64,000 nt of DNA from Aliihoeflea sp023389195. GTDB lineage: Bacteria > Pseudomonadota > Alphaproteobacteria > Rhizobiales > Rhizobiaceae. The notes under the pieces are model-generated. The model made no database searches. It was not told where the DNA came from and was given only the letters and a program-made list of their open reading frames with translations. Shown here one piece after another: positions 26,916 through 35,847 of this stretch. The position numbers were made by a program, and so were the translations under genes. Each line of letters begins with the position of its first letter. The first letter of the stretch is position 1. The DNA is taken from assembly GCA_023389195.1 (NCBI GenBank), contig JAEWET010000045.1:37047-101046 (forward strand), read 5' to 3'.

Positions 26916-27686
26916 TCAGCGCGACGCGAGACCCGCCGGCAGCGCGGAGAGAAGGCGATGCAGCGTTTCGATCGTCGAGCGGTCGGCGACGCCGTCGACG
27001 CGGACCTGCCGGAAATGGCGCTGGAAGGCCTCGACGACGCGCTTGGTCTGGTCGTCGAAGACAGCGTTGATCTCGGCGTCGTAGCCGTAGAGCGCCAGCA
27101 TGGATTGCAGCGCCTCGACCGGCTCGCCCCTGTCTCCGGCGGCAAGGAACCTGCCGCCCTGGACCGTCGAGGGAGCAACGTAATGACCGACCCCTGCCGC
27201 AGCCAGTTCTTCCCACGGAAAACGTTCGCCCGGATCCACCTTGCGGCCCGGCGCGACGTCGGAATGGGCCAGCACCCGTTCCGGGGCGATCGCGTACCGG
27301 TCGACGACGTCACGGCAGAGCGCGATGACGGCCTCGATCTGCACGTCGGGAAAAGCCGGCAGCCCGCCATCATGGCCCGGATTGACAATCTCGATGCCGA
27401 TCGAGCAGGAATTCACGTCGCGGCAGCCGCGCCAGAAGGACTGGCCGGCGTGCCAGGCGCGATCGGTCTCGCGCACCATCTGCACGACGCGCCCGTCCTC
27501 ATGGACGATGTAGTGCGAGGAGACCGAACTGGCCGTATCGCACAGCCACGCCTCCGCCCCCTCGCCGCTCGGCATTCCCGTATAGTGCAGGATCAGGCTG
27601 TCGACCGGAACGCCGTCGCGGCGCGGCCCGAAATTTGGCGACACGCGGGGCTCGGCCAGGGCGTAGTCGACGACGAAGCCCGTCAT
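26916..27686 (-). CDS. N-acetylmuramoyl-L-alanine amidase (Amidase_2) with PG-binding domain
   Basis: Zinc amidase of the AmpD/AmiD type that splits the bond between MurNAc and the stem peptide. The 256-residue product has zinc ligands in LILHYTGMP (His34) and LAHSDVAPGRKVDPG, and the recognition stretch NSCSIGIEIVN. The C-terminal 80 residues form a peptidoglycan-binding helical domain (VEALQSMLALYGYDAEINAV). No signal peptide is obvious, which favours a cytoplasmic recycling role or non-classical export. It overlaps the upstream TerB/J-domain gene by 4 bp (ATGA). Confidence 0.9.
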   Translation of the reverse strand: MTGFVVDYALAEPRVSPNFGPRRDGVPVDSLILHYTGMPSGEGAEAWLCDTASSVSSHYIVHEDGRVVQMVRETDRAWHAGQSFWRGCRDVNSCSIGIEIVNPGHDGGLPAFPDVQIEAVIALCRDVVDRYAIAPERVLAHSDVAPGRKVDPGERFPWEELAAAGVGHYVAPSTVQGGRFLAAGDRGEPVEALQSMLALYGYDAEINAVFDDQTKRVVEAFQRHFRQVRVDGVADRSTIETLHRLLSALPAGLASR

Positions 27687-28393
27687 GCGTGCATCCGCTG
27701 GCGCTCAATCATTTCGAATGCGGCATTGATGGCGGCCAGCCGCGTGGTGGCGATCGCCACGAACTCTTCCGGCACGCCGCGGCCGATCAGGCGATCGGGA
27801 TGGTTTTCCGCGACGAGCTTGCGATAGGCGCGGCGAACCTCGTCGAAGGGCAGATCCGCGGGCAGGCCCAGGACGAGGTAGGGGTCGCTGTCGGCGCCGA
27901 ACGTATGCCGCGCCAGGATGCGCTCGAAATGCGCGCTGTCGATTTCGAAGATATCCGCCACGTCGCCGAGGAACGAAAGTTCCCGCTCGTGGATGTAGCC
28001 GTCTGCCTTGGCGATGTGGAACAGCCCGTCGAGAATGTCTTCCAGCATGGCGCAATTGGGATGCCCCGAACCGCACAGCGCAGCCATCTGCCGCGCATAG
28101 GCGTCGAAGCCGGCGACGTCCTGCTTGGCGAGATCGTAAAGCCGCGCGACATTGCGCGCCTCCTCGTCCGGAATCTCGAAAATTTCCTGGAACGCGTTGA
28201 CTTCGCGCGCACTGACGATGCCGTCGGCCTTGGCCATCTTGGCCGAAAGCGCGATCATCGCGATGGAAAACGCGACGCGGCGGCGAAGTTCGGGATCGGT
28301 TGCGAATATCGAGCGGATGGTGTCGGCAAGCGAGGTGAGCGCGTTCGACGACACGCGCGACACAAAATCTCCGAGGCGGAACCAGATCGACAT
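27683..28393 (-). CDS. TerB/DjlA-like protein with C-terminal J-domain
   Basis: The 236-residue product has an N-terminal TerB-type helical domain (residues about 30-160: FSIAMIALSAKMAKADGIVS and FHIAKADGYIHERE repeats) and a C-terminal DnaJ domain (about 170-236) with HPD at residues 198-200. This order is that of DjlA co-chaperones, which stimulate DnaK, but the membrane helix of E. coli DjlA is not apparent. The start ATG at 28393 is chosen because the longer frame to 28468 runs into the hairpin array. Coupled to the amidase gene by an ATGA overlap. Confidence 0.85.
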   Translation of the reverse strand: MSIWFRLGDFVSRVSSNALTSLADTIRSIFATDPELRRRVAFSIAMIALSAKMAKADGIVSAREVNAFQEIFEIPDEEARNVARLYDLAKQDVAGFDAYARQMAALCGSGHPNCAMLEDILDGLFHIAKADGYIHERELSFLGDVADIFEIDSAHFERILARHTFGADSDPYLVLGLPADLPFDEVRRAYRKLVAENHPDRLIGRGVPEEFVAIATTRLAAINAAFEMIERQRMHA

Positions 28394-28465
28394 CGATTCC
28401 GGTTTTACGAAGTATGGAGCGCCTTGGCGACCCCAGATTGCAGAGCGCCCCGCGGCCAATCGGCA

Positions 28466-28578
28466 CAAAAAAGGCCGGCGAACGCCGACCCGCGAATTCT
28501 AGATAAAGAAAGGGGCCGGCGAAGCCGACCCGTCGGGTTCTGCATAAGAAAAGGGGGCCGGCGAAGCCGACCCCCTTT
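28466..28578 (-). terminator. Three tandem UUCG-type terminator hairpins
   Basis: Three imperfect units of about 41 bp follow the small lipoprotein gene. On the minus strand each has the stem GTCGGC / GCCGGC, with loop TTCG in two units and GTTC in the third, and each is followed by a T-rich run (CCCCCTTTTC, CCCCTTTCTTT, CCTTTTTTG). The unit closest to the gene has the longest stem. They should stop transcription from the lipoprotein gene before the J-domain gene. Confidence 0.75.
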
Positions 28579-28599
28579 GGGATAGTCCGATGAGGCTGC

Positions 28600-28788
28600 T
28601 TATTCAGCCGGCGCCGGAGCCATGCCATCCGTAGCGGGCGGCGTGGTCGTGTCAGCCGGAGCCGCTGCCGGGTCCTCGGTCGTGACCGGGGCGCCCGTGT
28701 CGACCGCTGCCGGATCTTCGGCGTCGGTGCAGGCAGCAAGACCCATCAGGGCCAGACCGGAAACGGAAGCAAGAATGATCTTCTTCAT
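28600..28788 (-). CDS. Small lipoprotein, Pro/Ala/Thr-rich
   Basis: A 62-residue secreted lipoprotein with signal peptide MKKIILASVSGLALMGLAAC, the lipobox being LAAC with Cys20. The mature part is a short disordered tail of Asp, Ala, Pro and Thr. A good ribosome site (GGAGAAATCC) precedes the ATG at 28788. No domain is recognised. Such entericidin-like or spacer lipoproteins are common in Rhizobiales. It has its own terminator array downstream, so it is probably an independent, well-expressed transcript. Confidence 0.75.
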   Translation of the reverse strand: MKKIILASVSGLALMGLAACTDAEDPAAVDTGAPVTTEDPAAAPADTTTPPATDGMAPAPAE

Positions 28789-28976
28789 TTGGATTTCTCC
28801 TTCTCTCATTGGCGCCCGCCGTAGCAGGCGTTCGGGATAAAAATGCCTGGGAGGAGCGATCGTTTCATAACGTTGAATGACTCGGTGTTACAGCGCCTGT
28901 TAATGCACGCGTCCTGACGTTGCCCGCCGCACGAAAGCCGACTACCACCGAAACCGGAACCAAGAGGGAGACGGTC

Positions 28977-31900
28977 ATGCAGGGTGCGAAGTCTGGGCAG
29001 GGTGCGAAGTCGGGACGCTGGGATTTCTGGATCGACCGTGGCGGCACGTTCACCGACGTCATCGGCCGCGACCCCGACGGCAACCTGCACCCGCGCAAGC
29101 TTCTCTCGGAAAACCCCGAAGCCTACCGCGACGCCGCCATCCAGGGCATCCGCGACCTGATCGGCGTCGAGAAGGGCGCGCCGATCCCGGCCGGGCGCAT
29201 CGGCGACATCAAGATGGGAACCACCGTCGCGACCAATGCGCTGCTCGAGCGCAAGGGCGACCGGGTGCTGCTGCTCATCACCAGGGGTTTCCGCGACGCG
29301 CTCCGCATCGCCTATCAGGCGCGGCCCGACATCTTCGCCAAGGAGATCATCCTTCCCGAACAGCTCTATGAGCGCGTGGTGGAGGTCGAGGAACGCGTTC
29401 GCGCGGATGGAACCGTGGAAGCGGAACCCGACCTCGGCTCCATCGAGGCGGAACTCGCCAAGGCCCGAGCCGACGGGTTCGCCGCCGTTGCGGTCGTCTT
29501 CATGCATTCGTGGAAGTTCCCGGCGCACGAGGAAGCCGTGGCGGGTCTGTGCGAGAAGGCCGGCTTCGGGCAGATTTCAGTCTCGAACCGCGTCTCGCCG
29601 CTGATGAAGCTCGTCGGCCGCGGCGACACGACGGTGGTCGATGCGTATCTGTCGCCGATCCTGGCGCGGTACGTGGCGCAGGTCGCGGGAGAGCTGGGTG
29701 CGACGCCCGAGAGCATGATCTCCCCCCCTGAGGGAGAGATGGCCGGCAGGCCAGAGGGGGGTGCCTCGCACCAACCACCCCGCCTCATGTTCATGATGTC
29801 CTCCGGCGGCCTCACCGCCGCCGACAAGTTCCAAGGCAAGGACGCGCTGCTCTCGGGTCCCGCCGGTGGTGTCGTGGGCATGGTCGAGACGGCGAAGCTC
29901 GCCGGTTTCGACAAGGTCATCGGCTTCGACATGGGCGGGACGTCGACCGACGTCGCCCATTATGACGGCGAATATGAGCGCGCCTTCGACACGGAAGTCG
30001 CGGGCGTGCGCGTGCGTGCACCGATGATGCGCATCCACACCGTCGCTGCCGGCGGCGGGTCGATCCTGCATTTCGAGGCCGGACGCTTCCAGGTCGGACC
30101 GGATTCGGCCGGCGCCAATCCCGGCCCCGCCTGCTACCGGCGCGGCGGCCCGCTCGCCGTCACCGATGCGAACGTCATGCTGGGCAAGCTGGTGCCGGAT
30201 TACTTCCCGGCGATCTTCGGCCCGAACCAGGACGAGCGGCTCGACACCGAAATCGTCGCGAGGCGCTTTGCGGACATGGCCGCCGAGGCCGGAGACGGTC
30301 GCACGGCAGAGGCGGTCGCGGAAGGCTTCGTGACCATCGCAGTCGAGAACATGGCCAACGCCATCAAGAAGATTTCCGTCCAGCGCGGCTACGACGTCAC
30401 CGAATACCTGCTCAACTGCTTCGGCGGCGCGGGCGGACAGCATGCTTGCCTCGTCGCCGATGCGCTTGGCATGGAGGCGGTGCTGGTCCACCCCTTCTCC
30501 GGCCTGCTGTCGGCCTATGGGATCGGACTCTCCTCCGTCTTCGCCTCGCGCCAGCAGGCGCTGGTCAAGCCGCTGAGCGACGCCTCGCGCGGCGAGATCG
30601 ACGCGACCATCGACGATCTGCGCAAGGCCGTGTTCGCCGAACTTTCCGAACAGGGGATCAACGAGGCGGACCTGTCCTGGCGGCCGATCCTGCAGATCCG
30701 CTATGACGGCACCGACACCGCCCTTCCCGTTCCCTTCGACGGCTCGCTCGAAACGGCGCGCACGGATTTCGAGACCGCGCACAAGGCGCAGTTCGGCTTC
30801 GTCTATGACAACAAGCCGATGGTCGTGGAGGCGATAAGCGTCGAGGGGCAGGACGCCCGCCCGGCCGGCCGCGACGAGGCCGACGTCGGAACCGAGGACG
30901 CCAATGCTTCGACCGACGAGCGCCGGCGCATGTTCTGCGAAGGCACCTGGCACGAGGCCGGCGTCTATCGCCGCGAGGGGCTGGCGCCGGGCAATAAGGT
31001 TTCGGGCCCGGCACTGATCATCGAGAGCCACCAGACCATCGTCGTCGAGCCGGGCTGGGAGGCCCAGATCACCGCCAAGGATCACGTGCTGATGCGGCGG
31101 GTGGAGAAGAAGCGTCGGCAGGCCGCGCTCGGCACCGAGGCCGACCCGGTGATGCTGGAGGTCTTCAACAACCTGTTCATGTCGATCGCCGAGCAGATGG
31201 GCGTGACGCTCCAGAACACCGCCTATTCGGTCAACATCAAGGAACGGCTCGATTTCTCCTGCGCCGTCTTCGACCGCACAGGCGCCCTCGTCGCCAATGC
31301 GCCGCATATGCCGGTGCATCTGGGATCAATGGACCGTTCGGTCGAGACGATCATCCGTCTCAACGAGGGCGACATCCATCCCGGCGACGTGTTCGCGCTT
31401 AACGCGCCCTATAATGGCGGAACGCATCTGCCGGACATCACGGTCGTCACACCCGTCTTCGACGATGCCGGCAAGGAGATCCTCTTCTATTCCGCCTCGC
31501 GCGGCCACCACGCCGATGTCGGCGGCACCGCGCCGGGCTCCATGACGCCGCTGGCGACCACCGTCGACGAGGAAGGCGTGCTGTTCGACAATTTCCGCAT
31601 CGTCGAGCGTGGCCGGTTCCGCGAAAAGGAACTGCACGACCTTCTGACCGACCACCCCTACCCGGCCCGCAACCCGCACCAGAACATCGCCGACCTCAAG
31701 GCGCAGATCGCCGCCAACGAAAAGGGCGTCGCCGAACTGCGCAAGATGGTGACTCATTTCGGGCTCGACGTGGTCGAGGCCTATATGGGCCACGTGCAGG
31801 ACAACGCGGCCGAAAGCGTCGCGCGCGTGCTGGAGCGGCTGCCGGACGTGTCGGAATACGAATACCCGACCGACACCGGCCAGGCGATCAAGGTGAAGAT

Positions 31901-32684
31901 CACCATCGACCGCGACAAGCGCGAGGCGACGGTCGACTTCACCGGCACGTCCCCGGTGATGAAGAACAACTTCAACGCGCCGGAACCGGTCGCGCGCGCG
32001 GCGGTGCTCTATGCGTTCCGCGTCATGGTCGAAAACAACATCCCGATGAATGCGGGGTGCCTGCGCCCGATCAACATCGTCATCCCCGATGGCTGCATGC
32101 TGCGGCCGAGCTACCCGGCCGCCGTCGTCGCCGGCAATGTCGAGACTTCGCAGCATGTGACGAACGCCATGTTCGGCGCGATGGGTGCGCTCGCCAATGC
32201 ACAAGGCACGATGAACAATCTCACCTTCGGCAACGCGCAATATCAATATTACGAGACGATCTGCTCCGGCTCGCCAGCCGGCCGCATGAATGACGGACGG
32301 GGCTTTGGCGGCACGTCGGGCGTCCACACCCATATGACCAACTCGCGCCTGACCGACCCCGAAGTGCTGGAACTGCGCTTCCCGGTCCTGCTCGAGGATT
32401 TCCACATCCGCGACGGGTCCGGCGGAACCGGCAGATGGAACGCCGGCAACGGCACGCGCCGCACCATCCGTTTCCTCGAACAGATGGAATGCGCCATCCT
32501 CTCCTCCCACCGCTCCCACCCGCCCCGCGGCGTCGCGGGCGGAGGCGACGGGAAGGTCGGCAAGACCGAAGTCCGCCGCCTGTCGGGCGAGGTCGAGACG
32601 CTGAAGGCCTGCGACCAGACCGTGCTCGAAGCCGGTGAAGCGGTGATCGTGACGACGCCGACGGCGGGCGGGTTCGGGCGGTAG
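28977..32684 (+). CDS. ATP-dependent 5-oxoprolinase (fused HyuA-HyuB)
   Basis: Hydrolyses 5-oxo-L-proline to glutamate with ATP. The ATG at 28977 follows GAGGGAG and gives 1235 residues. The N-terminal half is hydantoinase-A-like (WIDRGGTFTDVIG, MGTTVATNALLERKGD, GFDMGGTSTDVAHYDG) and the C-terminal half hydantoinase-B-like (DPVMLEVFNNLFMSIAEQMG, DFTGTSPVMKNNFNAPEPVA, GSGGTGRWNAGNG), the fused layout of eukaryotic-type OPLAH. Residues about 247-266 are encoded by a GC-rich palindromic element and interrupt a normally continuous stretch before LMFMMSSGGLTAA. Convergent with the serine hydrolase gene, only 2 bp apart. Confidence 0.92.
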   Translation: MQGAKSGQGAKSGRWDFWIDRGGTFTDVIGRDPDGNLHPRKLLSENPEAYRDAAIQGIRDLIGVEKGAPIPAGRIGDIKMGTTVATNALLERKGDRVLLLITRGFRDALRIAYQARPDIFAKEIILPEQLYERVVEVEERVRADGTVEAEPDLGSIEAELAKARADGFAAVAVVFMHSWKFPAHEEAVAGLCEKAGFGQISVSNRVSPLMKLVGRGDTTVVDAYLSPILARYVAQVAGELGATPESMISPPEGEMAGRPEGGASHQPPRLMFMMSSGGLTAADKFQGKDALLSGPAGGVVGMVETAKLAGFDKVIGFDMGGTSTDVAHYDGEYERAFDTEVAGVRVRAPMMRIHTVAAGGGSILHFEAGRFQVGPDSAGANPGPACYRRGGPLAVTDANVMLGKLVPDYFPAIFGPNQDERLDTEIVARRFADMAAEAGDGRTAEAVAEGFVTIAVENMANAIKKISVQRGYDVTEYLLNCFGGAGGQHACLVADALGMEAVLVHPFSGLLSAYGIGLSSVFASRQQALVKPLSDASRGEIDATIDDLRKAVFAELSEQGINEADLSWRPILQIRYDGTDTALPVPFDGSLETARTDFETAHKAQFGFVYDNKPMVVEAISVEGQDARPAGRDEADVGTEDANASTDERRRMFCEGTWHEAGVYRREGLAPGNKVSGPALIIESHQTIVVEPGWEAQITAKDHVLMRRVEKKRRQAALGTEADPVMLEVFNNLFMSIAEQMGVTLQNTAYSVNIKERLDFSCAVFDRTGALVANAPHMPVHLGSMDRSVETIIRLNEGDIHPGDVFALNAPYNGGTHLPDITVVTPVFDDAGKEILFYSASRGHHADVGGTAPGSMTPLATTVDEEGVLFDNFRIVERGRFREKELHDLLTDHPYPARNPHQNIADLKAQIAANEKGVAELRKMVTHFGLDVVEAYMGHVQDNAAESVARVLERLPDVSEYEYPTDTGQAIKVKITIDRDKREATVDFTGTSPVMKNNFNAPEPVARAAVLYAFRVMVENNIPMNAGCLRPINIVIPDGCMLRPSYPAAVVAGNVETSQHVTNAMFGAMGALANAQGTMNNLTFGNAQYQYYETICSGSPAGRMNDGRGFGGTSGVHTHMTNSRLTDPEVLELRFPVLLEDFHIRDGSGGTGRWNAGNGTRRTIRFLEQMECAILSSHRSHPPRGVAGGGDGKVGKTEVRRLSGEVETLKACDQTVLEAGEAVIVTTPTAGGFGR
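29719..29764 (+). repeat. Palindromic repeat element inside the 5-oxoprolinase gene
   Basis: The stretch contains CCCCCCTGAGGGAGAG, GATGGCCGGCAGGCC and AGAGGGGGG, the same building blocks found at 35082-35219, 55922-56047 and 63078-63120. Here it lies within the reading frame and is translated as SPPEGEMAGRPEGGA. Confidence 0.75.
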
Positions 32685-32686
32685 CG

Positions 32687-34045
32687 CTACTCCCCCGCTG
32701 CAACCAGCGCCGCGATCATCGGCGCCGGCGAATAGTCGAGGCTGGACGGCGTGAGGCCGAGGCGCAGGACGATCAGCCCGCTCGACGGGATGATCGCCAT
32801 TGACTGGCCGTCATGTCCGCGAAGCCAGTAGGTGTTGGCCGGCAGGTCCGCCTGGCGGCCGCGCTCGGGCCCGGCGAGCCAGAGCTGGCCGCGGCCGTAG
32901 ACGCCATCGGAGGCGGGCGCGGCTTCGCGCATCCAGTCGACATAGCCGGCGGGCAGGATCTGTTCGCCGTTCCATTCCCCGCCCTGGAGCAGGAACTGGC
33001 CGAAGCGCGCCCAGTCACGCGCGTTGGCGTAGAGATAGGACGAGCCGACGAAGGTGCCGCGCGCGTCGGTTTCGAGCACGGCGCTGTCCATGCCGAGCGG
33101 CGAAAAGAGCGCGCGGCGCGGCCAGCCGAGCGCCTGCTGCGGATCGTCGAAACGCTCCTGCCAGAGCCGCGACAGAAGCACGCTCGTGCCGCTCGAGTAG
33201 CTGAACTCCTCGCCTTGCGGGTGGATGAGCGGCTTGGCGGCGGCGAAGCCAGCCATATCGGGCTCGAGATAGAGCATGCGCGTGACATCGGCGACGGCGC
33301 CGTAATCCTCGTTGAACTCGAGTCCGCTCGACATCGCCATCAGATCGGCGAGCGTGATCGCGCTCCGGTCGTCGGACCAGTCGGCGCGCAGCGAAGCGGC
33401 ATCGCGCGGCAGGCGGTCGTCGAGCGTACCGAGAATGGCGGCGGTGACGGTCTTGGTCATCGACCAGCCGAGAAGCGGCGTGTCGGCCGCAAATCCCTCG
33501 CCATAGCGCTCGCCGACGATGCGCCCGTCGCGTACAACGACGACGGCGCGCATGCCGGGACCGACCATCTCGGCATCGTCGAGGATCGCGGCGACGGCGG
33601 GGTCGGCGTCGGTAATTGCTTCGCCCTGCGGCCACAGTGTCGTCTCGTCGCGTTCCACCGACGCCATTTCGGCACTTACGCCCAGCGCAGGCGCACGTTC
33701 GATCGCGCCGTCGGGAACGCTGGCGCAGCCCAGCCCCTCGCGGTGGACGGCCTGGTTGCGACCGAAGACGCCGAGAAGCGCGGCGGAAACGATTTCGCGC
33801 TCGCGGTCGACATCGATGTCGATAAAGCCGAGCAGCGGGTGACCGGGTGCCTGCACGTCGACGGCCAAGACCTCTTCCGGATCACGGCCCGCGATGAAGA
33901 CGTTCGAGCAAACCATCTTCGCCGAATAACCGGTGCCGACGCGGATCAGGTCCGGCGGCGCGAAAAAGAGCCAGCCGGCAAGGGCGGCGATCGCGACGAG
34001 AACAAGGACGAGCGCGCCCTTCAAAAGCTTCACGACCAGCCGCAT
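32687..34045 (-). CDS. Membrane-anchored serine hydrolase, beta-lactamase class C fold
   Basis: The ATG at 34045 follows GGAGG by 6 bases and gives 452 residues. The N-terminal hydrophobic segment (residues 7-28) is a signal anchor. The enzyme domain carries SMTK at 195-198 (active-site Ser-x-x-Lys), a Tyr motif in FSYSSGTSVLL, and a C-terminal HDGQSMAIIPSSG in place of KTG, like the EstB/6-aminohexanoate-dimer hydrolase and DD-peptidase-like group. Substrate is unknown; true beta-lactamase activity is not supported. It is convergent with the 5-oxoprolinase gene. Confidence 0.85.
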   Translation of the reverse strand: MRLVVKLLKGALVLVLVAIAALAGWLFFAPPDLIRVGTGYSAKMVCSNVFIAGRDPEEVLAVDVQAPGHPLLGFIDIDVDREREIVSAALLGVFGRNQAVHREGLGCASVPDGAIERAPALGVSAEMASVERDETTLWPQGEAITDADPAVAAILDDAEMVGPGMRAVVVVRDGRIVGERYGEGFAADTPLLGWSMTKTVTAAILGTLDDRLPRDAASLRADWSDDRSAITLADLMAMSSGLEFNEDYGAVADVTRMLYLEPDMAGFAAAKPLIHPQGEEFSYSSGTSVLLSRLWQERFDDPQQALGWPRRALFSPLGMDSAVLETDARGTFVGSSYLYANARDWARFGQFLLQGGEWNGEQILPAGYVDWMREAAPASDGVYGRGQLWLAGPERGRQADLPANTYWLRGHDGQSMAIIPSSGLIVLRLGLTPSSLDYSPAPMIAALVAAGE

Positions 34046-34223
34046 CCGAATCCTCCCCGCAGGCATTGCGCCGCGAATTCATCGCGTCGGCGAATGGAAA
34101 GCAAGTGTTGCCGCAAGGTCATCGCGTCGCGGCAAGTGCGCCGTTAACGTGCCCTCAACCATGTGAGCCCGATCTTTCGCGGATACGAATCGCCGGCGCC
34201 GTCCGGCCAGCCCCGGATTTTTC

Positions 34224-35057
34224 ATGCGCGCACTCATCGCAGCCCTCCTCGCCGCAACGCTAGCCGGCTGCTCATCGACCGGGCTCGACCTCGCCGCGAT
34301 CGCGCCCACGGCGGCGAATGCCTCGCCGGCGGCGATGGCGGTCGATGCGCCGGTGATGGTCACCCATCCGCGCTTCGGCGACCGCAAGCCGACGGACTGG
34401 AAGGGCAAGACGCCTTGGTCCTATGCGGTCCACGGCACCGACGTTTCGCGTTACCAGAGCGACATCGACTGGCCGACCGCCAAGGCGGCGGGGATTTCAT
34501 TCGCCTTCATCAAGGCGACCGAGGGCGGCGACCGGGTCGATCCGATGTTCGCGCAGAACTGGGCCGCGACGCGTGCGCACGGCGTTCCACGCTCGGCCTA
34601 TCATTTCTACTATTTCTGCCGCCCGGCGATCGAGCAGGCGCAGTGGTTCATCCGCAACGTGCCGAAGGAGGCGGGCACCCTGCCCCACGTCCTCGACATG
34701 GAGTGGAACCACCTCTCGCCCTCGTGCAAGCTGCGGCCGAACTGGCAGGTCGTCCATCGCGAGATGAAGGTGTTCCTCGACGCCATCGAGCGGCATTACG
34801 GCCAGCGGCCGATCATCTATACCTCGGTCGATTTCTACGAGGACAACCGGCTGGCGAGCTTCAAGGGCTACCATTGGTGGCTGCGCTCGGTCGCCGCGCA
34901 TCCCCACGACCGCTACGAGGGCGAGAACTTCCTGTTCTGGCAGTATACGGGCACCGGAATCGTGCCCGGCAAGAAGGGCGATGCCGACATCAACGTGTTC
35001 AACGGCTCCGTGCGCCAGTGGCGCGACTGGGTGGCGAGGAACACGTCGACGAGTTGA
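34224..35057 (+). CDS. GH25-family lysozyme lipoprotein
   Basis: Muramidase of the Chalaropsis type. The 277-residue product has a lipoprotein signal (MRALIAALLAATLAGC, Cys16) and a GH25 barrel from about residue 65 with HGTDVSRYQSDIDW, FAFIKATEGGD, VLDMEWNHLS and WQYTGTG, which hold the catalytic acidic residues. A linker of about 45 residues separates lipid anchor and domain. It is monocistronic and ends 24 bp before a large inverted repeat. Confidence 0.92.
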   Translation: MRALIAALLAATLAGCSSTGLDLAAIAPTAANASPAAMAVDAPVMVTHPRFGDRKPTDWKGKTPWSYAVHGTDVSRYQSDIDWPTAKAAGISFAFIKATEGGDRVDPMFAQNWAATRAHGVPRSAYHFYYFCRPAIEQAQWFIRNVPKEAGTLPHVLDMEWNHLSPSCKLRPNWQVVHREMKVFLDAIERHYGQRPIIYTSVDFYEDNRLASFKGYHWWLRSVAAHPHDRYEGENFLFWQYTGTGIVPGKKGDADINVFNGSVRQWRDWVARNTSTS

Positions 35058-35081
35058 GGCCGGATTTGATCGGCGGGGTGT

Positions 35082-35219
35082 GCGCTCTACGGCGCCCCCC
35101 TCTGTCCTGCCGGACATCTCCCCCGCATGGGGGGAGATCAAGCGTTGTCGGCGACGAGAATAATCTCCCCACCTGCGGGGGAGATGTCCGGCAGGACAGA
35201 GGGGGGCGCCGTAGAGCGC
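35082..35219. repeat. Inverted pair of palindromic repeat elements
   Basis: Two near-identical arms of about 55 bp (35082-35137 and 35162-35219) face each other: GCGCTCTACGGCGCCCCCC ... TGTCCTGCCGGACATCTCC on the left and its reverse complement on the right, separated by a short unrelated spacer. It lies between convergent genes (lysozyme and the ClpP-like protein) and would fold into a long hairpin in either transcript. Confidence 0.9.
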
Positions 35220-35234
35220 CAAGCTTCAGGAAGA

Positions 35235-35738
35235 TCAACTCCGCGTGCGCAACTCGCAGCGGCGCCAGAATTTGGCGCCTTCGCTGGCCGGCATGACGTT
35301 GAGCCCGCTCACCGGAAACCCGCCATTGCGATACACCCAATTGGCGATGTCGCTGGAATGTTCGGGGTCGTGGCGGCGGATGCGCTCCCATTTGCGGACA
35401 TTGCCGGTGACCTGGGCGCGAAAGACGCTGGCCTTGTGGAAGCCGAACGTCGCGCGCTTGGTGATGCAAACCCGTTCGCGCGCGACGTCGGCGAATATCG
35501 CGCAGGCCGAGGCGCACTGGCCGTCGATCACCACCCGCTTGCCGCTGCGGCGAATCTCCTTGGCGGCGGCGAGAAACTTGCGAACGTCGCCCCCCGGATT
35601 GTCGCGGATGATGCAGGTATCGCCCCGGCAGGCGCCGAAGACGGATTCGTAGGCGGAACCGCGCGATTGCGCGTGAGAAATGGAACTTGTCGCCAGAAGA
35701 GCGACGAAAGTGGCCGCAATCGCCAGTGATAGCTGCAT
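35235..35738 (-). CDS. Secreted ClpP-fold-like (COG3904-type) protein
   Basis: The 167-residue product has a signal peptide (MQLSLAIAATFVALLATSSISHAQ) and a domain with DNPGGDVRKFLAAAKEIRRSG, then GQCASACAIFADVARERVCI, the pattern of small periplasmic proteins with a crotonase/ClpP-like fold found in Rhizobiales (COG3904). The Ser in GQCASAC sits where the ClpP nucleophile would be, but a catalytic His/Asp pair is not certain. Function unknown. It is monocistronic and its 3' end faces the inverted repeat. Confidence 0.75.
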   Translation of the reverse strand: MQLSLAIAATFVALLATSSISHAQSRGSAYESVFGACRGDTCIIRDNPGGDVRKFLAAAKEIRRSGKRVVIDGQCASACAIFADVARERVCITKRATFGFHKASVFRAQVTGNVRKWERIRRHDPEHSSDIANWVYRNGGFPVSGLNVMPASEGAKFWRRCELRTRS

Positions 35739-35847
35739 TCAAAGGCCCCGAATTGGTCCAACATGTCCCTGCGGCATCATCACGACATGGAGAGCGCGTT
35801 TCTCCAATTAACTTTTATCTATTTGAACGAAATGTGATCGGCATCGC

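Noticed and set aside
28920..28976. Upstream TTG start for the 5-oxoprolinase
   Set aside because: No ribosome site there; the ATG at 28977 has GAGGGAG at proper spacing and starts near the family N-terminus.
32687..34045. True class C beta-lactamase conferring resistance
   Set aside because: SxxK is present but the KTG motif is replaced, and the membrane anchor and extra N-terminal region differ from AmpC.
35082..35219. Insertion sequence
   Set aside because: No transposase gene or room for one; it is a short palindromic element.
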